From: Luzula sylvatica
Lineage: Eukaryota; Streptophyta; Magnoliopsida; Poales; Juncaceae
DNA: 64,000 nt
NCBI GenBank assembly: GCA_946800325.1
Contig: OX326960.1
Span: forward strand, 21,567,150-21,631,149
Reading direction: 5' to 3'
The notes below the pieces were generated by a model. That model was given only the letters and a program-made list of their open reading frames with translations. It did not search any database and was not told the DNA's origin. Made by a program: the position numbers and the translations under genes. This document shows, in pieces, positions 48,565 to 62,400 of this stretch. Within the stretch, counting starts at the first letter, position 1. Each line of letters opens with the position of its first letter.

Positions 48565-51500
48565 TAAGTTGTTCATCTTTTTCATGGTAACTCGATCTGT
48601 TGGATGACTTGGATCGCAACTATTTGGCGACGCAAGGTGTTTTGGCGGAGCAGTGACTCTCTAGCGGCGAAGCAAGGTTTGGCTGTGTCGCCAAAAGCAA
48701 GGTGCGGCTCTTCATCTTCTCCGAGCTTGTCTCTGGCGGCGAAGCAAGGCCTGCCTCTACTCTGTTCGCGAAGTTCGCGAGATACGGTACTCTCTTCCTC
48801 TTCTTTCTGTTCACGAGATAAGGCTCTTCACCACTTTGTAGTATGTTGGCCTCTCATAATCTTTCCCCTTTTATTCTCTTCTCCTCAATGAAATAACCTT
48901 CAATTGTAGTAAAAATCATGAATTGTGAGATAAATTTGGAATTTGAGGAATCTCACAATATTAGCATTGAAACTTGCAAAAATTCTCCTCTTGAAAGTAC
49001 ATTTGGAACTTCGAGTTCATCACAAATTTCGAATAGGAAAAGATAAATAAACTTACTTTCAAAACGTATTTAGTTCCAGAAATTATTTTTGTTCTTGTTC
49101 TAATATGATGTCATCTTTTATATGTAGGGGGCGATGAAAGAAGAAAGCTTGGCCACCAATTCAATACCAAATGATAGTGGAGGAAAATATTTAAGTTTTG
49201 GAATTTATGTGATTTTGATTTTAGAATTATTGTGTCATGTTGTGATTTTGATATGTTGTTTTGAAATTCATGTTATTTTGCTATGTTGTTTTGATATTGA
49301 TGAACTTAGCATCACAATTTTGTATGTTGTTTTGGAATTCATGTTATTTTGTTATGTTGTAAGAAAATTTGTAATTATCATTTGTTGTTTTGTTATAAAC
49401 TTAGTATTCCTTATTATCATTTGTTGTTTGTTATGTTAGTTTGCTTGATAATTGATGAACTTGGTATCACATGATTATTTTGTTAAGTACAGAAGAATAA
49501 TTTTAAGAAAAAATTAATTAATTTGACAAAATTTAACATTATAATTTTATTTCCCGACTCAATTACAAGATGATTACAAAGATTGAAACTTTTCTACTCG
49601 ATCCCGACTTGATCACAACACAATTACAAAGATTACAACATGATTCCAAAAATTTCCCGACTAGATTACAACACAATTACAAAGATCATAACATGACTCT
49701 AAACATACAAGGATCATAAAAAAAATTACAATGAAACAATCAATTCCGCAACCGCAACTCGTAATCCAATTCCGTAACTGCAACTCATAATCCAATTCCG
49801 CAATCGCAACTAGTAATCCAATTCCGCAACCGCAATTCGTAATCCAATTCCGCAACTCATATCTATTATTAAAAAAAGATACTTCAACTATCAAAGGATT
49901 GCTAAGAGAATGAGACCAATCAAGAAAAAAAATAATAATATCAATAATATACTATATAATACTGAACATACCGATTCAACTCCTACTGGAACCATTAGAA
50001 TGAGACCAATCAAGAATTTTTGTTCCTGAAATTCACGAACAATTAGAACAAACAAGTCAAATTACTAAACATAACATTTAAAAAAAAAATTAAGCGAGAA
50101 ATTTACTTATGTTGGTTACATGCAGAGATACACTCTATGATGAGATAGAGAGATAAAACGAGCGAAATGGAAACAAATAATCCAGCACTGAAAACGGGCC
50201 AGCTCGGTACCGATTTGGTAGCAGAAGCCAAATCAAGAGAGAAGAATTTCTCCATTCGGCCCAAAAGAGTGCCCTAATCGAATTAAGAGAAACACAAAAG
50301 AAAACTTCTCTTCCATGCCACATTAACAACACCACTTATATCATCAATGAAATTAGCGAACCTATTATGACGAATGTTATGAGATTCATACAGTAAACTA
50401 GTAAAGTACAATAATAACATATATGTATATCACAAGAACCTTCCTTTATCAGCAAGTATCAATTTTAATTTCCACCACGAAAAAATCAGAAGTAAAATCC
50501 ATTACCCAAAAACTGATTTCAGTCTACAAATTGAAAATTGAAAACCCCCAATTTAAATACTTCGATAAACCCTAATTAGTAAATTGGAAAATTGGAAATT
50601 GAAAATTGAAAATCATACAAGACCAAGACTAAGTTGACATATTCAACGGAGGTTCGAGCTTCACCTGCTTCGACAGATTGGCCGTCGCCAACGTCTCCAA
50701 AATCGCTCGCCATCATGGTTTGGGGAAGACGATTTGGACAACGTCGCCAACGTCGCCATCGCTCGAGATCGAGGGTGTGAGCTTCGTCAGCTTCAACAGA
50801 TTCGTCGCCATCGCGATCTCGCGCGAGCTTGCCATTGCTCGCTTTCGAGAAGACTTTGGAGAACCGACGAAGATGACTCTGAGGTTTGGACAAGAAGGTT
50901 TCGGGTTGGGTGTAGATTAGGTATTCCTAACGGGTTCGGATTTGTAATTAGATTTTTAATGGGTTTGAAATAGTTTTTATTGGGTTTATGTTAAGGGCAA
51001 ATTAGTCAACAAAATAAATTTCTGTTAACTTATCCTATCTGTCAAGTTTTGATAAATTTGAAATAAATTAAGTTTAAAAGGGATAAATATGTAATTTTCT
51101 ATTTTAGAAGGATAAATTTGTTATTTTCATCTCTTGTGAGGACATGGAAGAAATTCCCCCTTTTTTTTTTCTCAACCACAAATATTTTATGCGAAAAATG
51201 GTCTTCAAAACATTTTTCGCTGTAAAATAAGCTACGGTCGTTTTATTATTTTCATCGTTTTTTACAACACTGATTTGAACACGTTAAATTTCATATATGA
51301 AAATTATATGTTTTACAGGGTTAGATTTAAGTTTTTTATAGTTTACGAGAGAAAAATTAGAAATTGAGTATATTGTATGAGTTAGGGGCGATTGATGTAA
51401 GACAATTTGGAGGATATGGAGCAATTAGAAAATGAAATAATGATGAAAATTTTGAAAGATATATGTTCTTATGTGTGTTATTTGATGTGTGAGAATGTGA

Positions 51501-51999
51501 AATAATGAAAGTAAAAAATATTGTTTGACGTGAAGTATCAAATGTAAAACACTTGAACATGACCTCGTTTAGTTAATATTATCCATTAATATGTGTTATG
51601 TATTAATTAATATATATTAATTTATTGATATATGGATTTAATATATTAATTAGTATTGATTAACGTTTAATGTTAAAAGAAATACTATACAATATTTGAA
51701 ATATAAATTTATATATTACATAATGTACACATAACTTTGTAGCATCACTCTATATGAGAAATAAACTAACATTTTAACTAAAAACATTAATCTTGATGAA
51801 AATATAATGGCTAAAAAAACGTCTGGAGTATAATGACCACAATACTCACTTGAGTATTTTAGCATCACTCATTAATGATATCCATAAAAGTTTGTGCTCA
51901 TCATTAAATTCACAAATCTAAAAACAAATTCAATGGTCAAAAAATCATAAGTATTCGACCCATGATACTTAATTAAGTATCTTAGTCATCATTTATATA

Positions 52000-52232
52000 A
52001 GGATGGCCAAGATATTTAATTAAGTATCATGGGTTGAGTACTTAGGACTTTTTGACAATTGGATTTGCTTTGAGATTTGTGTTTTTTAATGATATCTATA
52101 CAAATTTGTGCTCATCATTAATGATATCCATGAAAGTTTGTGCTCATCATTAAATGCACAAATCTCAAAGCAAATCCAATGGTTAAAAAGTCACAAGTAC
52201 TCAACCCATGATACTTAATTAAATATCTTAGT

Positions 52233-52236
<4 letters not shown>
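52000..52236 (+). mobile_element. palindromic MITE, copy B
   Basis: Counterpart of 17,986-18,222, followed by the same (CT)n run (52,236-52,284). Confidence 0.7.
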
Positions 52237-52288
<52 letters not shown>

Positions 52289-52401
52289 ATAACTTATTAA
52301 CCTTTCGATTTGTGCGGATCAAGCAACTTGGATTGATCATGATTAACAGGCGTCTTCTCTCTTTTGTTTCCGTCTCTCTATTGGACTTGACTTTTAACTT
52401 G

Positions 52402-53210
52402 GGGCCTGTTTGGCAAGTAGAATTAGTAGAATGGAATTGAATTATAAGTTGGAGGTAAAAATAATTCTGGAAAAAATAATTTTTTAGTTTGTTTGGATGT
52501 TCAAAATATAAGATGTTGGAAAAGATAATTCTTTGTTTGGTTGTTTGAAAAATTATAGAATTTTGTTATCGTAAAATATGAAAATAATTAGTGAATTTTA
52601 AATATAATTATATTTGTTTGAGAAAAAAGATAATATTACCATCTAAGTTTGTATCCAAAATGACACATCATAAAAAAACAAATCACAACTAATCAAGATT
52701 TGAACCCACTTGAAATATAATCACATTTATTAAAAAATGACATTTATTAAGCAAACGGGAACCATCTTAATTTCTATGCATATATGAAAAAATGAAACCC
52801 AATTTATTTACAAACAGGAGAGCAACATAACAACGATTTGCCAACTTGAAAATAAATCATCCTGATTAAGCAACCCAACTTTTTTTTTCCTGTTTCCCCT
52901 CGTAGCTGCATGAAGAAAATAATTTATCAACATGCATACAAAATTACCAAATTAACTAAAAACAAATAAATAACAAAATTGATATACTATTTTAAGGGGA
53001 GTAAGCAAGAGAGGATGGATTTGTTGAGCTCGATCGCAGTAGGACTTCAGATGGAGAAATTGGTCGCAGCAAGAAAGAGAAGTGGGCAAAGAAATATACT
53101 ACTTTTTCGAAAAGATATAGTAGAAAAAACTTGTCTTTGCTAAGAAGCTTGTCCATCATAAATTGGATATGGGAGAGTTGAAGAGACGATTTAAGCACCA
53201 CCAGACCTAG

Positions 53211-53253
<43 letters not shown>

Positions 53254-53445
53254 TTCACGCCAAAAGGAGATGCTCCATCTTGGAATTCGCTCAATTTGGG
53301 AGAAGTATATTTTGTTGGCATCTAGTACAAAATATTTTACCGCACTATATTATTCTACTCCAAGAAAAGTTGCCAAACAGAGATTTCACACTTTGCTGGA
53401 AAATAATGTGCCGCTCGCTTCTAAATTCCAGCTGCCAAACAGCCC
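52402..53445 (+). mobile_element. Harbinger/Tourist-like element, copy B
   Basis: Counterpart of 18,388-19,449 with the same CTTG flanks and a shorter (GA)n array. Confidence 0.65.
53215..53251 (+). repeat. (GA)n microsatellite, copy B
   Basis: 37 bp, 18 bp shorter than in copy A. Confidence 0.95.
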
Positions 53446-54156
53446 CTTGGTGCTTTTCATTTTGTCTCTACTCTACACCATCCTCTCCCCGTGTGCTCTT
53501 CGATGTGCTCTCTCTCTCTCTCTCTAGTCGGCATCGTCTCGCAGCATTAGGAGGAGCCACACCGACGACTGTAGATCGATCGGACTTACCACTCTCTCTC
53601 GTCAACATCGTATCACAGGAGCAACAAGAGCCGCACTGGCTGCAGATCTAGCACCATTAAGCTTACCCATATCACCGAAAAGGCAAGGAAATCCAAAAAA
53701 TATAAACTTTGCAGATTTTACCTGGATAATTTTGGTTCAATTCATCTAATTCTCTTACCACTAGGGAAACCTTACTTGAACCAATCGTGTCAGTTAGATA
53801 CATGACGTATCTTTGGATCATTTTCATAATTGAGTTGCAATTTATCAGTAGGTAATTTTGATTCTCTTACTTTCAAATGGTTTGATTACAATTGATGCTC
53901 AATTTGGGTCAAATTCATCTAATAATAATTCCCTGTGTTTTATTCTTGACGAAAAATTTATTAATTCGATTCTTAATAAATGACTTGTGAAAGTAAGGAT
54001 ATAAATGTTAATTGAATTATTTTCGGAATTTTATGATATGTTAGATGTTTGAGGTAAGATAAAAATTGTTTTTTTTTTGTCAAATAAAGAAGAATAGGGT
54101 ACCTCTCTACTTAAAAAGAAGTTAACTTTTGTCTTTCTTTTGGTTTGAGATGTATT

Positions 54157-54423
54157 ATTGGGGGATTCTATCATACACTCATTTTCTTATCATACACTCA
54201 TTTTCAAGGGTATTTGGAGTAATTATCCATTTATGAATATTTAAGGTAACATATTAAACATATTTATTAATTAATTTTTGACTAAATTGGAATTTTTTAA
54301 TGTTAATTTTAACAAAAATCTCCATAAAAGATAAATTTTATGATACACCCTTTTACAAATAGAATTAATTGCTAAAATATCCAAAATACCTTTGTAAAAG
54401 GGTGTATGATAGAACTCCCCATT
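54157..54423 (+). mobile_element. MITE, copy B only
   Basis: About 267 bp missing from copy A. The ends GGGGGATTCTATCATACAC and (inverted) GGGGAGTTCTATCATACAC form the TIRs, flanked by ATT. TTCTTATCATACACTCATTT creates a short internal repeat at the left. No coding capacity; superfamily uncertain. Confidence 0.8.
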
Positions 54424-55218
54424 TTACTATGACGGATGATATGTTTGATTTTGGTTGTATTTGATGTTTATATATTTATATGTATCGTACTGATTTGTGT
54501 ACGTAGTTTGCAAGCATGGTTTGTGTATGTAGTTTGTTGTAAGCACTACGTATCAACCATGCAAAATGTAAACAATGTTTGCGATAAAAAATTCGCCAAA
54601 TATATTTCAATTTAGGGAAGTAATTTACTTAAAAATTCATAACTATCATCAATGTTATATTTTCGCCATGACATTAATAAACAATATCATAAGAATTACA
54701 TCTTCATTACATTCAGAAGAAAATTTCGTACATAATTATATATCTAATTCATTAAAAACATATTGAAGCATCCAATTAATCTTTAAAACAAAATTAAAAA
54801 ATTACACACATAAATAAACCTGAAGAACTTTATTGAAAATTGAATAAAACTAATTTCATATCAAGGACAGTTAATTCGATGAATTGCATCCAAATTGAGC
54901 ATCAGCTCAAACAAAATCATTGGAAGTAATCAAACATGAATAAAAGACAAAAAAATCAGTACTCAGATAACAGCGAAAAAGATTAATTGAAGATTTGAAG
55001 AAACAATTGAATTATTTGAAGAAACAAAAATCAGTACTCAGACAAAAATCAAACATTTATTGGTTCCACTTGATTTGAAGAAACAATTGAATTATTTGAA
55101 GAAACTCACACAATTGAGGGAAACCAGACCAAGTCAAAAGAGAGAAGGAAAGAAATCCAGACCATGTCACGACAAAGAATAAGAGAACCTAATGTAAAAA
55201 TCGTTTGAAGAGAACTTA

Positions 55219-55308
55219 GGGCCTGTTTGGTTTGCGTCATTTTGCAGGAATCTGGAAGAAATGAGACTCCTTTCCAGGACAAGGGACATTGTCGTGTGTT
55301 TGATATGA
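55219..55308 (+). mobile_element. short Tourist-like fragment, copy B only
   Basis: About 90 bp inserted into TTA. It starts GGGCCTGTTTGGTTTGCGT, like the ends of the Harbinger-like elements nearby. The right end is not a clear TIR, so it is truncated or a solo end. Confidence 0.55.
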
Positions 55309-55610
55309 AAGAAAATCCACTTAACAACGAAAGAGACAGGTAGAGAGACCAACTCAACCAAAGGGCATCCAAAGCGAGAGACCAACTCGTTTGAAGAGAA
55401 CTAGAGCCCAACTACGCCATTAGAGGGACACTACTAGGCGATTAGAGGGATTCGAGGAAGAAGACCCAGGGCGTGCTACAGAGATGTATGAGAGAAACAA
55501 CGAATGAACAAAGGGATAAAGGGTATAGACGGGCCATTACTCCGTTAATCACAAATTAAATCATCCAATGTTGATCCGCCCAAACTCATGCAATCCTACG
55601 GTTTAAAATT

Positions 55611-56555
55611 GGAATAAAGTCTCCTTGCCCAAAGCAAATGGAGGTTTGGGTCTAACAAATTTAAAACTACAAAATGAATCTCTACTGATGAAGTGGATTC
55701 ATAAAGCAATTAACGACCAATCCTCACTCTGGTCTCAAACATTGGAAGAGCTATATAATTCAACAAACATTATCCTTAATTCAATCTCTCAACAACGATT
55801 ATCCTCCTTCTTTCTCAAAGATCTGGCGAAACTGGTACCTCTTTACAATACCTTCAATTATCCTCAAACGGACGAATCTACAACCCCAATGCAAACCTTC
55901 CAATCCAAAAAAATATATTCCTTCATAAACCCTGGAGTTACTTGTCCATGGAACACTCAGCTTTTTAAAGCTCAAGCCCCTCTAAAAGTCCGATTCTTTG
56001 GTTGGTTAGCCATACAGTCACGCATTCTGACGAGTGACAGATTGCAACAAAGGGGTTGGCCAAATAATCATTTATGTCCTTTGTGAAAAACAGAAGAACA
56101 GACTTCCAAACACCTCTTATACGAATGTATCTTCCCTAAACAATTATGGGCTAACTTCTCTTCTCGAATTCCCGACCCAATCCCCCAATTCTCAAATCCG
56201 ATTGAATTCTGGTCGTTCGCCAATACCACAAAGCTATGGCAAATGGCCTGGTTGGCAATCACATGGAATATTTGGAAATCCCGTAATGACGCCATCTTCA
56301 ACGACAAAACACAATCTTCAACACGTGTCTTCAATCTGGCCCTTCAAGACATAATAGCTTGGAATAAATACTGCTAATTTCTCTTAGATTACAAGTAGTA
56401 ATTTATAATTCAGGGTAGTCTTTTAGGTTACTCTTTATTATCTAGAATCATCCAAATATTTGGATCATTCATAACAATGTAAGCTGTAACTCGTCATTTT
56501 TGATCTAATATATATTCGAGGCCTCGACACATTGTCGACCCTCCTTCAAAAAACA
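55611..56555 (+). mobile_element. 5'-truncated LINE with reverse-transcriptase zinc-binding domain, copy B only
   Basis: A 0.95-kb insertion in sequence continuous in copy A (22,670-22,690), flanked by AAAATT. The frame starts mid-RT (LPKANGGLGLTNL) and runs through the zf-RVT region (PLKVRFFGWLAIQSRILTSD). A TGA at 56,083-56,085 replaces the expected Cys of the zinc motif, and the same frame then continues through WLAITWNIWKSRNDAIF. The 3' UTR and an A-rich tail end at the TSD. It is dead on arrival by truncation. Confidence 0.88.
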
Positions 56556-56600
56556 AAAATTTAATGGCACAAATTGTTTGGTGCCATCAATGTCACAGTA

Positions 56601-56724
<124 letters not shown>

Positions 56725-56929
56725 GGACGGTTGAGATCTATTGTTTCGAGTCCTTATTTTGAGTCCGTATCTGGACTCTTCATCTGATTTTGATTCACGG
56801 CTGAGATCTATTGAAAAATAAGCATGACATGTCTGCCCAAAAAATCTTTGCGTTCTGCCCAAACCCAATTCTTTACCCAGATAACTCTCCTCTCTCTCTA
56901 TCCTTTGGTACAAACAGTATCACACACAC

Positions 56930-56931
<2 letters not shown>

Positions 56932-57006
<75 letters not shown>
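56932..57006 (+). repeat. (CT)n microsatellite
   Basis: About 75 bp of CT, read as poly-Ser/Leu or poly-Arg/Glu in open frames. Confidence 0.95.
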
Positions 57007-57009
<3 letters not shown>

Positions 57010-57354
57010 GAGCTCGCCATGAATGGAAGAGCTCCATATCGATAACCCTAGACTTCTCTTGCGTCTGAGATCTTCAAACAATCCCACCGCTCTCCATCTC
57101 GTGCGATCAGCCCAGCACTTTTCCCTTGCGTTCGTGATTTTTATGGATCTATTTTTGACGAGCTGGTTTTTTTCAGATCTGCTACCAAATTCTGACGAGC
57201 TGTTATTTTTCATGTTGTAAAGAGACGCCCTAAAGTCTGATACGATTCTCAGGTTTATTATTCTCTGTTTTTTGTTTCAAATTCCGTGTGGTTTTGGTTG
57301 AATTGTAACTATTGTTCCTGAAATTGCAAGATTGAGAATTGATTTAATTCCATT

Positions 57355-57529
57355 TCACGACAAAGAATAAGAGAACCTAATGTAAAAATCGTTTGAAGAT
57401 AACTTAATAGAAAATCCACTTAACAACGAAAGAGACAGGTAGAGAGACCAACTCAACCAAAGGGCATCCAAAGCGAGAGACCAACTCGTTTGAAGAGAAC
57501 TAGAGCCCAACTACGTCATTAAAGGGACA
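57355..57529 (+). repeat. third partial copy of duplicated sequence
   Basis: TCACGACAAAGAATAAGAGA onward matches 21,596-21,770 and the corresponding copy B sequence (55,165-55,425) with only a few mismatches. It ends where the copia LTR begins, so the match probably resumes beyond the retrotransposon, outside the window. Confidence 0.85.
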
Positions 57530-59402
57530 TGTAGGGTTATACATATGATTATTTATGTGTGCAGCGGAATTATTTACACATGTATAACATAATTCTACCT
57601 GGATCACGTTCGAAAAACCATGAAAAAGGAAGAGTTGTTCAGAATTTTACCTCGTACAAGTTAGTACGTGTCGACTTCTTCTCCAAATTCGTGAACCTTC
57701 TCCAAGGATTGCTTGTGCAGTCCCTCTACTCGTGTCCACCTTGATGTTCGTCTGATCGGAACCGCCAACGCCGTTCTAGTCGACGTCACGATTATTTCTC
57801 TCAAGAACTTGCTCAGATTTATCTACTCAAAACTCTCCAAATCTCAATTTTATTCTGTGTGAAAGAGAGAAAAATTCGGCGGCCGAATTAGGGTTTTAGA
57901 AAAATGGAGAGCAAGAGAGAGAAAAATGAAAATCAGAATATATATATAGGCAGGATTAGGTTAAACCAAAATTAGGTTAAACCCTAACAGGCCGAAATTA
58001 GGTTAAAAGCCTAATTACCAGAATAGGCCCGAAAAGTTTAAACCATAATTATTAGGTTAAAACCCTAAGTTCTGAACAGGCCCAGATTTATGAACTGGCC
58101 CAATTCTGACTGCAGATTTGCCTATATAAATTCTTCCAAGTTAATTCTTAAGCCATATTTTCTTTCAAACTCCCTCTTGGATTAAGACTTAATCAACTTG
58201 GTCATATGTCCAACATATGTCGTGAGATCTAATCACACGTGATTTCATTTTGTTTGTCCAACAAACGTATTGGTGAGCATTATCTTGAGAATCCGATATG
58301 TTACGAAATCTTGGTGTGACCGTTGTAGATTCGTTTAAGATTGGCATTGGATATGGCAGCAATCCACAAGGTATTGCGAGCACTAGACTGCCGTTAATAC
58401 CTACCCAGAATTAGCACGAAAAAGGTGGAGAACACATTTATGCAGATGCAGTACATCTTCATACCTAGCTCAGATAAGTGTTACTAGTCCTCTTGTTCGC
58501 GATAACTTCCGATCAAAAGAGTCACGGTGAAGCCTAAAACTTCAAGTCATCCTCTTTTCTTTTGATCAGATATACTCTTTCTTGATAAGAATTAGATTGA
58601 TAATAACAATGCGAACTCTATTGAGTTCCATCGAGCTTGGCCAAGCATTTCATCAATCTCAATTCAATCGAGGGACCCGAGAGATATCTCCCTCTATCTT
58701 TTTCAAGGCTAGAAAGGAACAATTCCTATCTTGCAACCTCACATCCTTTGCCTATGCTAAAAACAATACTCAATAATAATCTCTGTTACACAGTTACGTG
58801 TAGGGTTAATTATATTAAAGCATTGTCTTTTCACATACTAGGTATCCGTGAGATCACTCAAGTATGAAGAACTAAAACGCACTATCTGGATATGAGTTTG
58901 TCTCCAATGACTCTAACCATGTCACAAACTCATATAGTGGTCAGTCCAATATATGACGCCGCGTATATCCATATTCTAGAATCGATGCTACCGTCCCAGA
59001 TCAGTAAAACATGATCATCTCATCTACGAATATGCCAGTGTATGTAAAAGTCTCCATTCAGTGATTGGACTACCTGGTTCAAACCTATGAACAACTTTAT
59101 ACACGAGGGACGTTTTAGAATTATATTCATTCCGTTTAGTGGTTTTACTATCATTCAATTGACGAATCAATATGCCAGACTATGGCCATGCAACATATTA
59201 TTCTCAACTGACTCGATGCACTAAACTAGAATAAAATTCAAGGTCTATCCGATTATTATAATCGAATAACCTTTCACACACTTTCTCGTTATTTAAAAAT
59301 TTTGAAATATGAAGGTTTAGGTCATATGATGAATAATAATATAAATATATGTCTCATAAACAAATACAATCCCAATTACACGCCTAGGGCATAATAAATG
59401 TT
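57530..59402 (-). repeat. probable 3' LTR of the copia element
   Basis: Terminal TG at the outer edge, a TATA-like stretch, no coding frame, and placement directly after the RNase H frame and polypurine tract. Its length (about 1.9 kb) is long for copia, so part may be 3' untranslated sequence. CAGACTATGGCCATGCAACA occurs both here (59,178) and in the 5' leader (63,851). Confidence 0.55.
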
Positions 59403-59467
59403 CTCCCACTTGCACTAGGCAGATCGAATCCCCTTGTGCAATAAGAAACATAAATAAAACACCCAAT

Positions 59468-62400
59468 CTAACACTGCGATAGATATCCCAATCCTATCGC
59501 CCTAACATGATGCTCATGCTTGGCACGTGATAGTGGCTTCGTAAATGGATCGGCCACGTTATCATCGGTAGGTATCTTCATTATTTTCACGTCACCTCTC
59601 TTTGTAATCTCACGAATCAAGTGGTAACGCCGGAGTACATGCTTGGACCTGTGATGTGCTCGCGGTTCCTTGGATTGTGCTATTGCTCCGTTATTGTCAC
59701 AATAGACATTCATGGGACCCGAGATGCTTGGCATAACGCCAAGTTCCATCACGAACTATCGTAGCCAGACAGCTTCCTTTCCGACTTCCGAAGCCGCGAT
59801 GTATTCCGCTTCAGTTGTAGAATCAGCCACCGTCTTCTGTTTGGAGCTTTTCCAAACAACAGCTCCGCCATTGAGCATGAAGACGTAACCATTTTGAGAT
59901 TGGAAATCGTCCGGGCAAGTTTGGAAACTAGCATTTGTATATCCTTGGATAATCAGATCTCCTTCCGAACCTCCATAGACAAGAAACATATCTTTAGTAT
60001 TCCTGAGATACTTAAGAATGCTCTTGACTGCGGACCAGTGAACTTCCCAGAGATCAGACTGATAGCGGGAAGTCACACTCAACGCATATGCGATATCTGG
60101 TTCTAGTACATATCATGGCACACATGATCGATCCTATAGCCGAAGCGTATGGGATCCGACTCATTCGCTCACGTTCAGTGTCCGTTGAAGGACACTGATC
60201 CTTAGTGAGAGCGATGCCATGTGACATTGGCAGAAATCCTTTCTTGGATTGCTCCATGTAAAACCTAGTTATCACTTTGTCAATATATGTACTTTGACTT
60301 AGTTCGAGAAGTCTCCTCGATCTATCTCTATAGATCTTCACGCCTAGAATATAGGCGGCTTCTCCTAAGTCCTTCATTGCGAATTGACTTTCCAAATATG
60401 CCTTAACCTGGTTAAGCATTGGGATGTCATTTCCAATGAGTAAGATGTCGTCCACGTACAAGATGAGGAATACGACCGAACTCCCACTGAATTTCTTGTA
60501 TACACAAGGTTCCTCGATATTTTGAATGAAACCATACTTTGCGATGACCTCATCGAATTGTATGTTCCACGCACGAGATGCTTGTTTTAATCCATAAATG
60601 GATTTCACAAGTTTGCACACTTTATTCGTATTCTTTGGATCGACAAAACCCTCGGGTTGTGTCATATACACATCCTCGGTAAGGTTCCCGTTAAGGAAAG
60701 CGGTTTTGACATCCATCTGTCATATCTCATAATCGTGATATGCAGCTATTGCTAGAAGAATGCGAATACTTTTAAACATGGCTACTGGAGAAAACGTTTC
60801 ATCATAGTTTATGCCATGAATTTGCTTGAAACCTTTCGCCACCAGTCTTGCTTTAAAAGTGTGTACATTACCATCCATGTCGGTTTTCTTCTTGAAAACC
60901 CATTTGCACCCAACGGTCTTCGCACCATTAGGTAGATCAATAAGATTCCAAACCTTATTATCATACATGGACTGAATCTCGGTTTTCATGGCTTCATGCC
61001 ATTTCGAGGAATCCATGCTAGACATAGAACCTTTGTAGGAGGTTGGCTCATCATCTAGAGTCAACTCATTATCGTCATTACTAATGAGAAATCCATATCT
61101 CTCAGGTTGTTGATGATTCCTACCAGATCTACGTATAGCTTGTGTACTAGATTCTGGTTCACCATCCAATGGTAACTCAGAATCTTGTTCCAAATCAACT
61201 TGTTCACTTTGTGGTTCTCGAATTTCTTCGAGATCAATTTTACTCCCACTTGCTTGACGATCTAGGAATTCCTTCTCTAAGAAGTGTCCTCGTCGAGCCA
61301 CGAAAACCTTGTTTTCGCTAGGCAAGTAAAAGTAGTATCCTTTTGTTTCTTGAGGATACCCCACAAATAAACACTTGTCTGATCTTGGCTCGAGTTTTTC
61401 CGTCAATAACCTTTTGACGTATGCCTCGCAACCCCAAATCTTAAGATAAGACAATGATGGCACCATGCCATACCATAATTCATATGGTGTCTTTTCAACC
61501 GATTTGGACGGAACTCTATTCAGTATATGAGCGGCCGTTTGAAGCGCGAAACCCCAAAATGACTTTGGCAAATCTGTTCGACTCATCATCGAGCGAACCA
61601 TGTCTAACAAAGTCCGATTCCTCCTCTCGGACACTCCATTCCATTGGGGTGTACCGGGTGGAGTCCATTGTGATACTATACCACAATCTCGAAGATAGTC
61701 CTCAAACTCATAGGTCAAGTATTCGCCACCTCGATCCGATCGAATGGCTTTTACTTTCTTGCCCAGTTGAAGTTCTACCTCATGTTGAAACTCTTTGAAT
61801 TTCTCAAAAATTTCACTTTTGTGACGCATTAAGTATAGATATCCATATCTACTATAATCGTCAGTAAAAGTCACGAAGTAGCGATACCCATTTCGAGCCT
61901 CGACACTCATCGGTCCACATACATCGGAATGTATGAGAGACAACACATCTTTTGATCTTTCTCCCTTTTTGGAGAAAGGAGTCTTTGTCATCTTACCCAT
62001 CAAACAAGATTCGCAATTTTTTATTGACTCTAAGTCAAAAGAATCTAGCACTCCATCCTTTTGGAGTCTAGCAATGCGTTTCTCGTTTATGTGTCCGAGA
62101 CGACAATGCCATGAGTATGTTTCATTAGTTTGAGTAGTATTTATGTTATAAATGGACTGATTCTTTTTGTTATTTTCTAGATCCAAGACATATAGACCAT
62201 TCTCAACTAGAACATTACTAAAAAAAATGTCATTCTTGCGAATAAAACAATCAATAGTACCAATAACTAATTCAAATCCATCTGCAATAAGTCGAGAAAC
62301 AGAAATAATACTCCTACTCAAAGTAGGTGCATAACAACAATTATTCAAAACTAAAATAAGTCCACTTGGCAAAGTTAAATCATACGTCCCTTCGGCTAAT

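Larger units (their letters stand above)
46908..51160 (+). mobile_element. non-autonomous MULE-like element with long TIRs, copy B
   Basis: Near-identical copy of 12,861-17,146: same arms, T-run flanks and nested Harbinger-like element. No transposase. Confidence 0.72.
53446..55610 (+). other. gene-less shared stretch, copy B, with empty hAT and foldback sites
   Basis: CAGTTAGATACATG near 53,790 is the empty hAT site, and TATAGACGGGCC near 55,526 is the empty foldback site. This shows both copy A insertions are derived. It contains the two small copy-B-only insertions listed separately and no gene. Confidence 0.6.
35227..56600 (+). repeat. segmental tandem duplication, copy B
   Basis: Counterpart of 1-22,730 with the same order of GLR exons, MULE-like element, Harbinger-like elements and palindromic MITE. 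The left limit given is only where copy A enters the window. Confidence 0.93.

Noticed and set aside
1..56600. Assembly artefact (two haplotypes joined) as explanation of the duplication
   Set aside because: Not excluded, but unlikely as the sole explanation: a third partial copy exists, and divergence is mosaic. It still needs long-read confirmation.
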